Shown here piece after piece: positions 41,734-53,654 of a stretch of DNA of 64,000 nt. The DNA lies in the NCBI GenBank assembly GCA_900470775.1, contig UCBZ01000017.1, positions 291,181-355,180 on the forward strand, given 5' to 3'. The notes beneath the pieces are model-generated. The model did no database searches, was not told the DNA's origin, and saw nothing but the letters and a program-made list of their open reading frames with translations. This DNA is from Hyphomicrobiales bacterium (GTDB lineage: Bacteria; Pseudomonadota; Alphaproteobacteria; Rhizobiales; Beijerinckiaceae). How positions within the stretch are numbered: position 1 is the first letter of the stretch; the number at the start of each line of letters is the position of its first letter. The position numbers were made by a program, and so were the translations under genes.

Positions 41734-42225
41734 ATGATCACAAGACGGCATGTCCTGCTGGCAGGCGCGGGTGCGGGCGTCGCCGCGTCGTCGGTCTCCT
41801 GGCTGATGCCGGCCGCGCGCTCCACGGAAACCTTCGCGGTCCAGCGCAGCGACGCCGAATGGCGCAGCCTGCTCAAGCCCGATCAATACGCCGTCCTGCG
41901 GCAGAGTGGCACCGAGCGGCCCTATACCAGCCCGCTCCTGAACGAGAAGCGGCGCGGCGATTTCGCCTGCGCCGGCTGCGACCTGCCGCTGTTCTCCTCG
42001 ACCACGAAATACGACAGCGGCACGGGCTGGCCGAGCTTCTGGGCACCGCTGGACAAGGCCGTCGGCACCGAGTCCGACAGCACGCTCGGGATGATGCGCA
42101 CGAGCGTGCATTGCAGCCGCTGCGGCGGCCATCAGGGCCATGTCTTCAACGATGGGCCCAAGCCGACCGGGCTGCGCTACTGCATGAACGGCGTCTCGAT
42201 GACCTTCAAGCCCGCGGCGGCTTGA
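41734..42225 (+). CDS. msrB: Exported peptide-methionine (R)-S-oxide reductase
   Basis: 163 residues from the ATG at 41734. The N-terminus MITRRHVLLAGAGAGVAASSV has RR plus hydrophobic core, suggesting Tat export. Zinc ligands are C-x2-C 'CAGC' and 'CSRC'; the catalytic Cys is in 'RYCMNGVSM'; 'GTGWPSF' and 'HQGHVFNDGP' are family signatures. It reduces methionine-R-sulfoxide in proteins, apparently outside the cytoplasm. It is followed by exported msrA 28 bases later. Confidence 0.92.
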   Translation: MITRRHVLLAGAGAGVAASSVSWLMPAARSTETFAVQRSDAEWRSLLKPDQYAVLRQSGTERPYTSPLLNEKRRGDFACAGCDLPLFSSTTKYDSGTGWPSFWAPLDKAVGTESDSTLGMMRTSVHCSRCGGHQGHVFNDGPKPTGLRYCMNGVSMTFKPAAA

Positions 42226-42253
42226 CCCACGTTCCGACTCGCGGAGACCGGAC

Positions 42254-43003
42254 ATGAAGCACGCTCTCGACAAGACGATGGGTCCATCAACGTCGCGCTA
42301 CGGCCGCCCTGCCCTCGCCGTGCTGTCCGTGATCGGGCTGATCGGTCTCGGCTTCTGGGTCTCGCCATCGACGGCCGAGAACGCGCCGCGTGCCATTCCC
42401 GCCGCAGCCGTCGAGGAAGCCGCGCCGCAGGCCGCATCCGAGACCGCCGTCCTGGCCGGCGGCTGCTTCTGGGGCGTGCAGGGCGTCTTCCAGCATGTCG
42501 AGGGCGTCAGCAATGCCGTCTCCGGCTATGCCGGCGGCGAGAAGGCGACAGCGAGCTATAACCTGATCGGCACGGGCCGGACCGGCCATGCCGAGGCCGT
42601 GAAGATCACCTACGACCCGCGCAAGATCAGCTATGCGCGCATCCTGCAGATCCATTTCTCGGCGGCGCATGACCCGACCGAGCTCAACCGCCAGGGGCCG
42701 GATATCGGCACCCAGTACCGCTCGGCGATCTTCCCGGCCAATGCCGAGCAGGCGCGGATCGCCAGGGCCTATATCGCGCAGCTCGATCAGGCCAAGGCTT
42801 TCAATGCGGCGATCGTGACAAAGATCGAGCCGGACCGGCCGTTCTATCCGGCCGAGGCCTATCATCAGGATTTCCTGACGAAGAACCCGCGCCACCCCTA
42901 TATCGTCATCAACGACCTGCCGAAGATCGAGAGCCTCAAGCGCCTCTATCCGACGCTCTACCGCCCCGAGCCGGCGCTGGTCGCCAAGGCCGGGGGCTCA
43001 TAG
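42254..43003 (+). CDS. msrA: Exported peptide-methionine (S)-S-oxide reductase
   Basis: 249 residues, longer than cytoplasmic MsrA because of an N-terminal membrane anchor or signal (about 18-42, RPALAVLSVIGLIGLGFW). The catalytic motif GGCFWG lies near residue 69-74, followed by 'GVQGVFQHVEGVSNAVSGYAGG', 'EAVKITYDPRKISY' and 'GTQYRSAIF', all diagnostic. No obvious resolving Cys is present in the C-terminal part, so recycling may rely on a periplasmic thiol system. Works with msrB just upstream to repair both sulfoxide epimers. Confidence 0.93.
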   Translation: MKHALDKTMGPSTSRYGRPALAVLSVIGLIGLGFWVSPSTAENAPRAIPAAAVEEAAPQAASETAVLAGGCFWGVQGVFQHVEGVSNAVSGYAGGEKATASYNLIGTGRTGHAEAVKITYDPRKISYARILQIHFSAAHDPTELNRQGPDIGTQYRSAIFPANAEQARIARAYIAQLDQAKAFNAAIVTKIEPDRPFYPAEAYHQDFLTKNPRHPYIVINDLPKIESLKRLYPTLYRPEPALVAKAGGS

Positions 43004-43014
43004 AGCTCAGTGGT

Positions 43015-43389
43015 TCATGACAAGGGAGCGGGTTCCGCAGCGGCGTCCTGCAACGCGTCGATATGCAGCGAGGCCGCCTTCAGCGCCTTGCTCTCGATGG
43101 CGCGATAATGCGCCACGACCTCGCGACCCATCGCCGTCAGACGGGCGCCGCCGCCCTTGGCGCCGCCCGGCGACGCCTCGACCAGAGGCTGCCGGAACAT
43201 CCGGTTGAGATCATCGACCAGCAGCCAGGCGCGCCGATACGACATCTTCATCGCCCGCCCCGCCCCCGAGATCGAACCTGATTCCTCGATCGCCTCCAGC
43301 AGGTCGATCTTGCCCGGCCCGAGCCGGCCGGCCGGCGCCAGATCGACCCTGACGCTGATCACCGGCTTCTGCGGAGAGGTCACAGGCAT
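43015..43389 (-). CDS. ModE-like N-terminal-domain transcriptional regulator
   Basis: 124 residues from the ATG at 43389. The winged-helix pattern 'KIDLLEAIEESGSISGAGRAMKMSYRRAWLLVDDLNRMFRQPLVEASPGGAKGGGARLTAMGREVVAHYRAIE' is the ModE DNA-binding half. The molybdate-binding (MOP) half is missing, as in many alphaproteobacterial one-domain ModE-like proteins. Last gene of the modABC operon, in the same direction. It may sense molybdate through a partner. Confidence 0.88.
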   Translation of the reverse strand: MPVTSPQKPVISVRVDLAPAGRLGPGKIDLLEAIEESGSISGAGRAMKMSYRRAWLLVDDLNRMFRQPLVEASPGGAKGGGARLTAMGREVVAHYRAIESKALKAASLHIDALQDAAAEPAPLS

Positions 43390-43441
43390 GGTGGCACCCT
43401 TAGGGCTTGCTCCCGGTCTGGTCATTTTTGCGCTCGCATCG

Positions 43442-44530
43442 TCACGGCCCCTCGATCGAGACGCTCTTGATCACGGCATGGACGGCGCTGCCGGGGGCGA
43501 GCCCCAGCGCATCGACCGATTTGGCGGTCAGGCGGGCGAGCAGCTTTTCGCCGCCGCAATCGATCAGCAGTTCGACGGCGCCGCCCGTAGCCCGCTCGCC
43601 GATCCCCATGATCCTGCCGGGCAGGACGTTGAGCGCACTGACCCCGACGGGCGGTCCCAGGCTGATCAGCACGTCGCTCGCCAGGATGCGAACCCGGACC
43701 CGCCCGCCGGGCGGCATCGCGCTGCGTGCGACCTGAAGCGTGCCGGCCCGCGTCGCAAGCCGCGTGAGGTCATAATCCTCGTCATGGCCGGCGACGCGCG
43801 CCTCGATGATCGAGCCCGCCTCGACGGCACCCGAAAGTCCGCCAACACCGAGGCGCGACATCACCTCGCCCGTCGATCCGCAGGCGGTGACCCGGCCCTG
43901 GTCGACGGTGACCAGCGTCGTTGCCAGCCGCACCACCTCGGCCACCGAATGCGAGACATAGACGATCGGCACGCCGATCTCGTCGCGCAGCCGCTCGATA
44001 TAGGGCAGGATTTCGGCCTTGCGGGCCTCGTCGAGCGAGGCCAGCGGCTCGTCCATCAGCAGGAGGCGCGGTTTCGACAACAAGGCGCGGCCGATCGCGA
44101 CGCGCTGCTTCTCGCCGCCCGACAGCGCGCCGGGCCGGCGTTCCAGAAGATGGCCGATGCCGAGCAGGTCGAGCACGCCGGGCAGTTCGCTGCCGGTCGT
44201 GGCGTCACGCGGGGCGAACCAGCGGCCAAAGAGCAGGTTCTGGCGCACGGTGAGATGCGGGAAGAGCCGCGCCTCCTGGAAGACATAGCCGATGCGTCGC
44301 CTGTGCTTGGGCACGAACACGCCGGCCTGCGTATCGACCAGCACCTGCCCGTCGATGACGACGCGCCCCTCGGTCGGCGCGATCAGCCCGCCGATGATGT
44401 TGACGAGCGAGGTCTTGCCGGAGCCGGAACGCCCGAACAGCGCCGTCAGCCGCCCGGTCGAAGCGAAGCTTGCATCCAGTTCGAACGTGCCAAGGCGATG
44501 CCGGATCGCGATCTCGATGACCGGGTTCAT
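43442..44530 (-). CDS. modC: Molybdate ABC transporter ATPase
   Basis: 362 residues from the ATG at 44530, which overlaps the modB stop by four bases. Walker A GRSGSGKTS near 33-41, signature LSGGEKQR near 132, Walker B LLLMDEP near 153, and His in 'YVSHSVAEV'. A C-terminal MOP-like molybdate-binding domain (about 290-362, 'ALNVLPGRIMGIGERATGG...GGEKLLARLTAKSVDALGL') is typical of ModC. Confidence 0.95.
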   Translation of the reverse strand: MNPVIEIAIRHRLGTFELDASFASTGRLTALFGRSGSGKTSLVNIIGGLIAPTEGRVVIDGQVLVDTQAGVFVPKHRRRIGYVFQEARLFPHLTVRQNLLFGRWFAPRDATTGSELPGVLDLLGIGHLLERRPGALSGGEKQRVAIGRALLSKPRLLLMDEPLASLDEARKAEILPYIERLRDEIGVPIVYVSHSVAEVVRLATTLVTVDQGRVTACGSTGEVMSRLGVGGLSGAVEAGSIIEARVAGHDEDYDLTRLATRAGTLQVARSAMPPGGRVRVRILASDVLISLGPPVGVSALNVLPGRIMGIGERATGGAVELLIDCGGEKLLARLTAKSVDALGLAPGSAVHAVIKSVSIEGP

Positions 44531-45225
44531 TCGACGGCGATCCTGCGTCCCACCAGCCTTGCCAGCCATTCCGAGACGAACAGCGCGGCCACCGAGATCG
44601 CAATCGAGATCAGGGTGAGCCGCATCGCGCCGGCATCGCCATTGGGGACCTGGGTGAAGGTGTAGATCGCCGAAGGCAGCGTCTGCGTCTCGCCGGGGAT
44701 GTTGGAGACGAAGGTGATGGTCGCGCCGAACTCGCCCATCGCCTTGGCGAAGCACAGGATCATGCCGACGAGAATGCCGGGCAGGCAGAGCGGCAGGGTG
44801 ACGACGAGGAAAACGTAAGATGGGTTGGCGCCAAGCGTCCCGGCGGCGTCCTCGAGTTTGCGGTCGACCGCCTCGATCGAGAGCCGGATCGCCCGCACCA
44901 TCAAGGGAAAGCCCATCACCGCGCTCGCCAGCACCGCCCCGGTCCAGCGGAACGACAGCACGATGCCGAAATACTCGTCCAGGAACTGCCCGACCGGCCC
45001 GCGCCGGCCAAACCAGATCAGCAACAGATAGCCGGTAACGACGGGCGGCATGATCAGCGGCAGGTGCACGACGGCATCGAGGATCGACTTGCCCCAGAAG
45101 CGTCCGCGCGCCAAAAGCCACGCCACGGCGAGGCCGAAAGGCAGGCTCGCCAGCATCGCCGTGGTCGCGACGATCAGGCTAAGCCTGACCGCCGTCCATT
45201 CCTCGGGAGAGAGCCAGTCACTCAC
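44527..45225 (-). CDS. modB: Molybdate ABC transporter permease
   Basis: 232 residues with five hydrophobic segments. The coupling loop 'EDAAGTLGANPSYVFLVVTLPLCLPGILVG' carries the EAA-type motif. 'PPVVTGYLLLIWFGRRGPVG' is a ModB landmark. It lies 12 bases after modA and overlaps modC. Confidence 0.94.
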   Translation of the reverse strand: MSDWLSPEEWTAVRLSLIVATTAMLASLPFGLAVAWLLARGRFWGKSILDAVVHLPLIMPPVVTGYLLLIWFGRRGPVGQFLDEYFGIVLSFRWTGAVLASAVMGFPLMVRAIRLSIEAVDRKLEDAAGTLGANPSYVFLVVTLPLCLPGILVGMILCFAKAMGEFGATITFVSNIPGETQTLPSAIYTFTQVPNGDAGAMRLTLISIAISVAALFVSEWLARLVGRRIAVE

Positions 45226-45237
45226 TTAGCCAAGACT

Positions 45238-46038
45238 TCAACTGGCATTTGCGGCCTTGTTCAGCACCGTGAAACCCTGCTTCTCGAAGGCTGCCCTGGG
45301 CCCAGCCCCGCGCAGATAGGTCAGGAAGCCCAGCGCATCGGAATGGGTCGAATCCCTGGTCACCGCGACGGGATAAAGGATCGGCGGATGTGAATCCTCT
45401 GGGAAAGTCGCCAGCACCTTGACCTTCGGGTCGGCGGCGGCATCGGTGGTGTAGACGATGCCGAGCGGCGCCTCGCCGCGCGAGACCAGCAGCAGCGCGG
45501 CGCGGACATTGTCTGCCTGCGCGACCTTGTCCTTGACCTTGTCCCAGCCGCCGAGCTTCTCCAGCGCGGCCTTGCCGTATTTGCCGGCCGGCACGGAATC
45601 GACATTGCCCATGGCGAGCTTGCCGCCCGCCAGCGCGGCGGAAAGATCGAGGCCCGGCGCTAGCACGATTGTCGCGGTCGAATCCGAGGGGGCGATCAGG
45701 GCGATCCGGTTCGCCAGCAGGGTGACGCGGGTCTCCGGCTTGATCAGGTTCTTATCCGCCGCATAGTCCATCCAGTCGAGATCGGCCGAGAGGAACAGGT
45801 CGGCGGGAGCGCCCTGTTCGAGCTGCCTGGCGAGCGCGTTGCTGGCGGCATAGGAGATCTTCGGCGCGGGCTTTCCGGTCTCCTTGACCCAGGAGGCCGC
45901 CGCCTCGTCGAGCGCGGTCTTCAGACTGGCGGCTGCGAAGATCAAGAGATCCCTCGGCTCGGCCTGGGCCACGCCGATCGCAGGCGCGAGCCCGAGGAGA
46001 AGCCCAGCGGCAAGCCCCATCACATGGCGGCGGATCAT
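45238..46038 (-). CDS. modA: Molybdate-binding periplasmic protein
   Basis: 266 residues from the ATG at 46038. Signal peptide MIRRHVMGLAAGLLLGLAPAIGVAQA. Family pattern: 'LLIFAAASLKTALDEAAASWVKETG', 'YAASNALARQLEQGAPADLFLSAD', 'NRIALIAPSD' and 'KYGKAALEKLGGWDKVKDKVAQADNVRAALLLVSRGEAPLGIVYTTDA'. Binds molybdate or tungstate. First gene of modABC plus the ModE-like regulator. Confidence 0.95.
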   Translation of the reverse strand: MIRRHVMGLAAGLLLGLAPAIGVAQAEPRDLLIFAAASLKTALDEAAASWVKETGKPAPKISYAASNALARQLEQGAPADLFLSADLDWMDYAADKNLIKPETRVTLLANRIALIAPSDSTATIVLAPGLDLSAALAGGKLAMGNVDSVPAGKYGKAALEKLGGWDKVKDKVAQADNVRAALLLVSRGEAPLGIVYTTDAAADPKVKVLATFPEDSHPPILYPVAVTRDSTHSDALGFLTYLRGAGPRAAFEKQGFTVLNKAANAS

Positions 46039-46186
46039 CACGGCTGTCGTCCTCCCCGGCTTACCCTGCGCTCTGTTCCATTGGATATAGCCAACAGGCC
46101 GGAAGGTCGAGTGCCCGGCGGCGAAACTGGGCAGGATCGACACGCTACAGCTGAAACTTGCCCTCTGCCGGCAGGCCCGGCAACAG

Positions 46187-46217
46187 TCGCTTCTCTATAT
46201 CCGAGGAGCTATAGCGA
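46187..46217 (-). promoter_or_regulatory. Candidate ModE-type operator upstream of modA
   Basis: TCGCT and AGCGA ends with inner CTATAT and CTATAG elements, an imperfect 31-base dyad about 150 bases before the modA start. It resembles the dyad TATA-containing ModE box, but the match is partial. Confidence 0.35.
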
Positions 46218-46228
46218 CCAGCGACAAT

Positions 46229-47407
<1,179 letters not shown>

Positions 47408-47432
47408 CCGGCGTCTCCGTGAGGCAATGCAG

Positions 47433-47459
47433 GCGGCCGCCCCCGCGAGGGGCGGCCGC
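47433..47459. terminator. Strong GC hairpin within the sugar-import operon
   Basis: GCGGCCGCCCC, loop CGCGA, GGGGCGGCCGC: an 11-bp perfect stem between the binding-protein stop and the dehydrogenase start. No T-tract. It probably protects the upstream binding-protein message, giving more binding protein than dehydrogenase. Confidence 0.6.
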
Positions 47460-47478
47460 GGTCGATTGATCTGTCGCC

Positions 47479-48444
47479 TCAGAACGGCGAATCGGGGAAG
47501 TAGAAGTCCTTGGCGTTGGCCTTGTCGATCAGCACCGAGGGGATGATCGTCGTCGCCGGCAGCTTCTCGCCCTTGAGGCGGGCCTCCGCCGTCAGCTTGA
47601 CCGCGTCGTAGATGAACTTCGGCGAGTAGCTGACATTGGCCTGGATGCGCGGATCCTTGGCGTCGATGATCAGCTTGACCATGTCCTTGGCGCCGGCGCC
47701 GCCGAAGATCACCTTGATGTCCTTGCGGCCGGCCTGTTCGATCGCGCGCATGGCGCCGAAGGCCATGTCGTCATCGGCTGCCCAGAAAGCGTCGATCTCC
47801 TTGAACCGCGTCAGGAAGTCCTGCGTCACCTTGTAGGCGTCGTCGCGGTTCCAGTTGGCGAATTTCGCGTCGAGCAGTTTGACGTCCGGATGGACCTTGA
47901 GCACGGCGTTGAAGGCATCCATGCGCTCGGTGTCGAGCGTGGTCGGAATGCCGCGCAGCGCCACGACATTGCCTTTGCCGCCCAGCGTCTTGACGATGTA
48001 CTCAGCGGGAATCCTGCCGAAGGCGGTGTTGTCGCCGGCGACATAGGCATCCTGCGCCGATGTGTCGGTCAGGCCGCGATCGACCACGGTGACATAGGCG
48101 CCCTTGGCCTTCACATTCGCCACCGGCCGCGTCAGCGCCGCCGACTCGAAGGGGAAGACGACGAGCGCGTTGATCTTGTTGACCGTGCTCAGGTCCTGAA
48201 GCTGGTTGGCCTGCTCGGTCGCATTGGCGGCGGTGCGGATGGTGATCTTGAGGTCCTTGTGCTTGGCCTCAAGATCCTTCTTGGCCTGGTTGGCCCAGTA
48301 GTTGATGCCGCCCATGAAGCTGTGCGTCGCAGCGGGGATGGAGACGCCGAGATTGACGGGCTCGGCGGCAGCACCCGTCGCCGCGAAGGCGAGGCTCGCT
48401 GCCGCGGCAGTGAGCATGATGGAACGTCTGGTCTGCGTGGACAT
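47479..48444 (-). CDS. Sugar ABC transporter periplasmic binding protein (ribose type)
   Basis: 321 residues from the ATG at 48444. Signal [27 protein letters not shown]. Class I binding-protein layout: '[27 protein letters not shown]', '[35 protein letters not shown]', '[35 protein letters not shown]' and '[21 protein letters not shown]'. It delivers a pentose, hexose or related polyol to the permease. Ligand not fixed by sequence. Confidence 0.9.
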   Translation of the reverse strand: MSTQTRRSIMLTAAAASLAFAATGAAAEPVNLGVSIPAATHSFMGGINYWANQAKKDLEAKHKDLKITIRTAANATEQANQLQDLSTVNKINALVVFPFESAALTRPVANVKAKGAYVTVVDRGLTDTSAQDAYVAGDNTAFGRIPAEYIVKTLGGKGNVVALRGIPTTLDTERMDAFNAVLKVHPDVKLLDAKFANWNRDDAYKVTQDFLTRFKEIDAFWAADDDMAFGAMRAIEQAGRKDIKVIFGGAGAKDMVKLIIDAKDPRIQANVSYSPKFIYDAVKLTAEARLKGEKLPATTIIPSVLIDKANAKDFYFPDSPF

Positions 48445-48470
48445 CGGTTCTCTCCCTTTATTGGCACGCC

Positions 48471-49473
48471 CTAGCGGCGGCCTTTCTGCAAAAACGCGAC
48501 GATGATGATGACGAAGCCCTGCACGGCAGCGTTGAGATAGACGCTGATCAGGCTCGTCAGATTGAGGATGTTGCTGATCACCGAGAGCAGGATCGCGCCG
48601 ACCACCGTGCCGATGATGCTGCCCTGGCCGCCCTTGAGCGCAGCTCCGCCGACGATGACCGCCGCGATCGCCTCCAGCTCCCAGAGCAGGCCGGTCGTCG
48701 GCGAGGCCGAAGCCAGGCGCGGCACATAAAACAGCGTGGCGATGCCGACGCAGACGCCCAGCAGCATATAGGTCAGGATCTTGACGCCCTCGACATCGAC
48801 AGCCGCGTAGCGCGCGACGGTCTCGTTGGAGCCGATCGCCTGGACATGCCGGCCATAGGCCGTCTTGTTCAGAATCGCCGCGCCGATCAGCGCGACGACG
48901 AGGAAGGCGACGACCGGGATCGGCACGCCCAGAACGCTGCCGTAATAGGCCGGCGCATAGAGGTCGGCGAGGTTGTTCTGCAGCGTCAGCGCGCCGCCAT
49001 CGGCGAAATAGGTCAGATAGGCCCGGTAGATGCCGAGCGTGCCCAGCGTCACGATGAAGGGCTCGATCTTGCCCTTCGCGATCAGTACGCCATGGGCGAG
49101 CCCGAACACCGCCCCCAGCAGCACCGCCAGCCCCGCCCCGGCCGCGACCGCGATCAGCGGCGAGACGCCTGAGCCCGCCGCCCAGTTGATGAACATGATC
49201 ACGCAGCCGGCGATCAGCGCCGCCATCGAGCCGACCGAGAGGTCGATCCCGCCCAGGATGATGACGAAGCACATCCCCACCGCGATGATGCCGATGAAGG
49301 CGGTGCGCGTGAGCACATTGAGCGCGTTGTCGAGCGTGGCGAAATCGCCGTTCAGCGCCGCACCGACGAGGCAGAGCAGCACGAGCCCGACGATCGGCCC
49401 GACGCTGGCCAGCCGTTCGGCCCAGGGCGTGCCGGTCGGGCGGCGCAGATCGGCGGCGATGCCGCCTGCGGGT

Positions 49474-49487
<14 letters not shown>
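48471..49487 (-). CDS. CUT2-family sugar ABC permease
   Basis: 338 residues from the ATG at 49487. About nine to ten hydrophobic segments. '[20 protein letters not shown]' near 90-110 and '[29 protein letters not shown]' are RbsC-family landmarks; '[39 protein letters not shown]' is the ATPase-contact region. It overlaps the ATPase gene by 14 bases. Confidence 0.92.
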
Positions 49488-50981
<1,494 letters not shown>

Positions 50982-50985
<4 letters not shown>

Positions 50986-52208
50986 CGCCGGCCTCCACCG
51001 TTCAAGGTCTGGCTGCGCAGGGTCTGGCCGCGCATGGCCTCGCGCATCGCCAGCACGCCCGCGCCGATCAGCCCTGTCTCCGGTCCCAGCGGTGCCGAGG
51101 TGATCTCGAGATGACGGGTCGAGAGCGCCAGCGAGCGCTGGTTCACGCTCTGGCGGATCGCGGCGAGGAACATCGGCCCGATCTGCGAGACGCCGCCGCC
51201 GATGAAGATGTGCGACGGGTTGTAGAAATTGACCAGCGCCGCCAGCACCTGCCCGATCAGCCGGCCCGAGCGGCGCACGATCGCATCGGCCTCCGCATCG
51301 CCGGCGCGGCAGGCGGCACCGATATCGCTGGCCTCGAGCTGCCCGGTCTCGGCGAGGCGTTGCGCCAGCGCAGCGCTGCGCCCGCTCTCGGCGGCCTCGC
51401 GGCCCATCGCGACGATCGCGGGTGCAGCCGCCATCGCCTCGACGCAGCCGCGATTGCCGCAGCGGCACAGCGGACCCTCGGGATCGACGCAGATATGCCC
51501 GACATCGCCGGCCGAGCCGCTGGCGCCGCGATAGAGTTCGCCATGGCAGACGATACCGCAGCCGATGCCGGTGCCGACCTTGATGACGAGGAAATTCTCG
51601 ATCTGGCGGCGCTGGCGCCACAGCACGCCGAGCGCCATCAGGTTGACGTCGTTGTCGACGAAGACCGGCGCCTCGGTGATCTCGCGCAGATCGTCGCGGA
51701 TCGCATAGCTGTCCCACCCCGGCATCAGCGGCGGATTGACGAGCTGGCCGGCGGCGAAATTGACCGGGCCGGGCACGCCGATGCCGACCGCCAGCACGCG
51801 GTCGCGCGCGATGCCGTGCTGCGCCAGCATGGCGGGCAGCAGGCTGCGCAGCCGCGCCATGATCGGCCCGGGACCGGCCTGGACGTCGGCCTCCTGCGAG
51901 TGGCGGGCGATGACGCTGAGATCGGGTCGCAGCAGCGCCACGTCGAGACTGGTCGCGCCGATATCGACGCCGACGAGGACGCCGATGCGGCCATGCACCC
52001 GCAGCGTCTCCGGGCGCCGGCCGCCGGTCGAATGCTGGACGCCGGCCTCGTCGAGCAGGCCCTGGTCGAGCAGACCGGCGGCAAGCGCGTTGGTCTTGCT
52101 GCGCGAGAACTGGAGCGTGTCGGAGAGAGCGTGGCGCGCGACCCCGCCAGCCCAAAACGCCGCTTCCAGCAGCGCGAGCTCGTCGGGACTCAAAGCGTGC
52201 CAGGGCAA
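50982..52208 (-). CDS. ROK-family regulator (NagC/XylR type)
   Basis: 408 residues. The N-terminal winged helix (about 1-70, 'LSDTLQFSRSKTNALAAGLLDQGLLDEAG') is joined to a ROK sugar-kinase-like fold: 'GVDIGATSLDVALLRPD', 'VGIGVPGPVNFAAG', 'VFVDNDVNLMALG', 'GTGIGCGIV' and the zinc motif 'CRCGNRGCVEA'. Probably represses the import operon and its own gene until the sugar or its phosphate binds. It is translated first in the operon. The isomerase gene is divergent from it, sharing the control region 52209-52416. Confidence 0.9.
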
Positions 52209-52416
52209 TGCGATGGCGGCCTCCTGCGCTTCCTCGATCGGCCTGTTTCGGCCGTTGCCCGAAAGCTAGGAGCGAACACCCGGCGCGCTCAAGACCGAAC
52301 TTCAGCCCAAATCAGGCAAATCTCTGGATGAAGGGAACCGTCGCGTGGCGCTGTCCGGCTCTGGACCGACCGCACCGTCCCGCGCCATCCTGCGGCGAAA
52401 CGAAAAGGACGAGACC

Positions 52417-53475
52417 ATGCCGGCAACGATGAAGGGCCCCGCGATTTTCCTGGCGCAGTTCGCGGGCGACAAGGCGCCTTTCGATAGTTGGCCGTCCATC
52501 ACGGCCTGGGCGGCCGGCCTCGGCTATCGCGGCGTGCAATTGCCGTCCTGGGATAGCCGCTTCATCGATCTCGCCCGCGCCGCCGAATCTCAAGTCTATT
52601 GCGACGAAATCGCCGGCATTGCTCGTGAGAACGGCGTCGCGATTACCGAACTCTCGACGCATCTGCAGGGCCAACTCGTCGCGGTGAACCCGGCCTATGA
52701 CGCCGCCTTCGATGCCTTCGCGCCTGCCGCCCTTCACGGTCGCCCCACGGAACGGCAGGCCTGGGCGGTGGAACAGCTCAAGCTGGCAGCGAAGGCCTCG
52801 CGCCGGCTCGGCCTCGACGGTTCGGTGAGTTTCACCGGCGCGCTGGCCTGGCCCTTTGTCTATCCCTGGCCGCAGCGCCCCGCCGGCCTCGTCACGGAGG
52901 CGTTCGGAGAGCTGGCGCGGCGCTGGCGGCCGATCCTCGATGTCTATGAGGAGCACGGCATCGATATCGGCTTCGAGATCCATCCGGGCGAGGATGTCTT
53001 CGACGGCGCCACCTTCGAGCTCTTCCTCGAGCGCCTCGACGGGCATCCGCGCTGCCGGATCAATTACGACCCCTCGCATTTCCTGCTGCAGCAGCTCGAC
53101 TACCTCGCCTTCATCGACATCTACCATGAGCGGATCAGCGCCTTCCATGTGAAGGATGCCGAGTTCCGCCCCAATGGCCGGCAGGGCGTCTATTCCGGCT
53201 TCGCGTCCTGGGTCGAGCGGGCTGGGCGCTTCCGCTCGCTCGGCGACGGCCAGGTCGATTTCAAGGCGATCTTCTCGAAACTCGCGCAATACGGCTTCGC
53301 CGGCTGGCCGGTGCTCGAATGGGAATGCGCGCTGAAGCACCCCGAGGACGGCGCGCGCGAGGGCGCGCCCTTCATCGCCGACCACATCATCCGCGTCACC
53401 GAAACCGCCTTCGACGATTTCGCGGGCGGCGGCGATCCGGACCTCGCCCGCCGGATGCTGGGCCTGATCCGGTAA
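52417..53475 (+). CDS. Sugar phosphate isomerase/epimerase (TIM barrel)
   Basis: 352 residues from the ATG at 52417 behind AAAGGACGAGACC. Xylose-isomerase-like barrel with metal-ligand residues in 'IGFEIHPGEDVFD' (Glu), 'RINYDPSHFLLQQ' (Asp, His), 'ISAFHVKDAEF' (His, Asp) and 'WPVLEWECAL' (Glu). It probably acts with the adjacent Gfo/Idh/MocA dehydrogenase on the sugar imported by the CUT2 system. A longer start at 52345 lacks a ribosome-binding site. Confidence 0.9.
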   Translation: MPATMKGPAIFLAQFAGDKAPFDSWPSITAWAAGLGYRGVQLPSWDSRFIDLARAAESQVYCDEIAGIARENGVAITELSTHLQGQLVAVNPAYDAAFDAFAPAALHGRPTERQAWAVEQLKLAAKASRRLGLDGSVSFTGALAWPFVYPWPQRPAGLVTEAFGELARRWRPILDVYEEHGIDIGFEIHPGEDVFDGATFELFLERLDGHPRCRINYDPSHFLLQQLDYLAFIDIYHERISAFHVKDAEFRPNGRQGVYSGFASWVERAGRFRSLGDGQVDFKAIFSKLAQYGFAGWPVLEWECALKHPEDGAREGAPFIADHIIRVTETAFDDFAGGGDPDLARRMLGLIR

Positions 53476-53514
53476 GCCGAACTCTTTTCGCCCCAAAACC
53501 CGTTTGAGAATTTG

Positions 53515-53635
53515 AGCCCTCATCCTGAGGAGCACTTCGCAGAAGTGCGTCTCGAACGATGCTCCAGATGCCTCCGGAGCCTCCTGGAGCATCCTTCGAG
53601 ACGCGGGCTTTCGCCCGCTCCTCAGGATGAGGGCT
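53515..53635. repeat. Long palindromic intergenic element (family B)
   Basis: AGCCCTCATCCTGAGGAGC at the left end is mirrored by CTCCTCAGGATGAGGGCT at the right, with further inner complementary arms (GATGCTCCAG...CTGGAGCATC). About 121 bases. A shorter relative lies at 60247-60296. Confidence 0.85.
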
Positions 53636-53654
53636 GAAGATACCTCAAGCGGTC

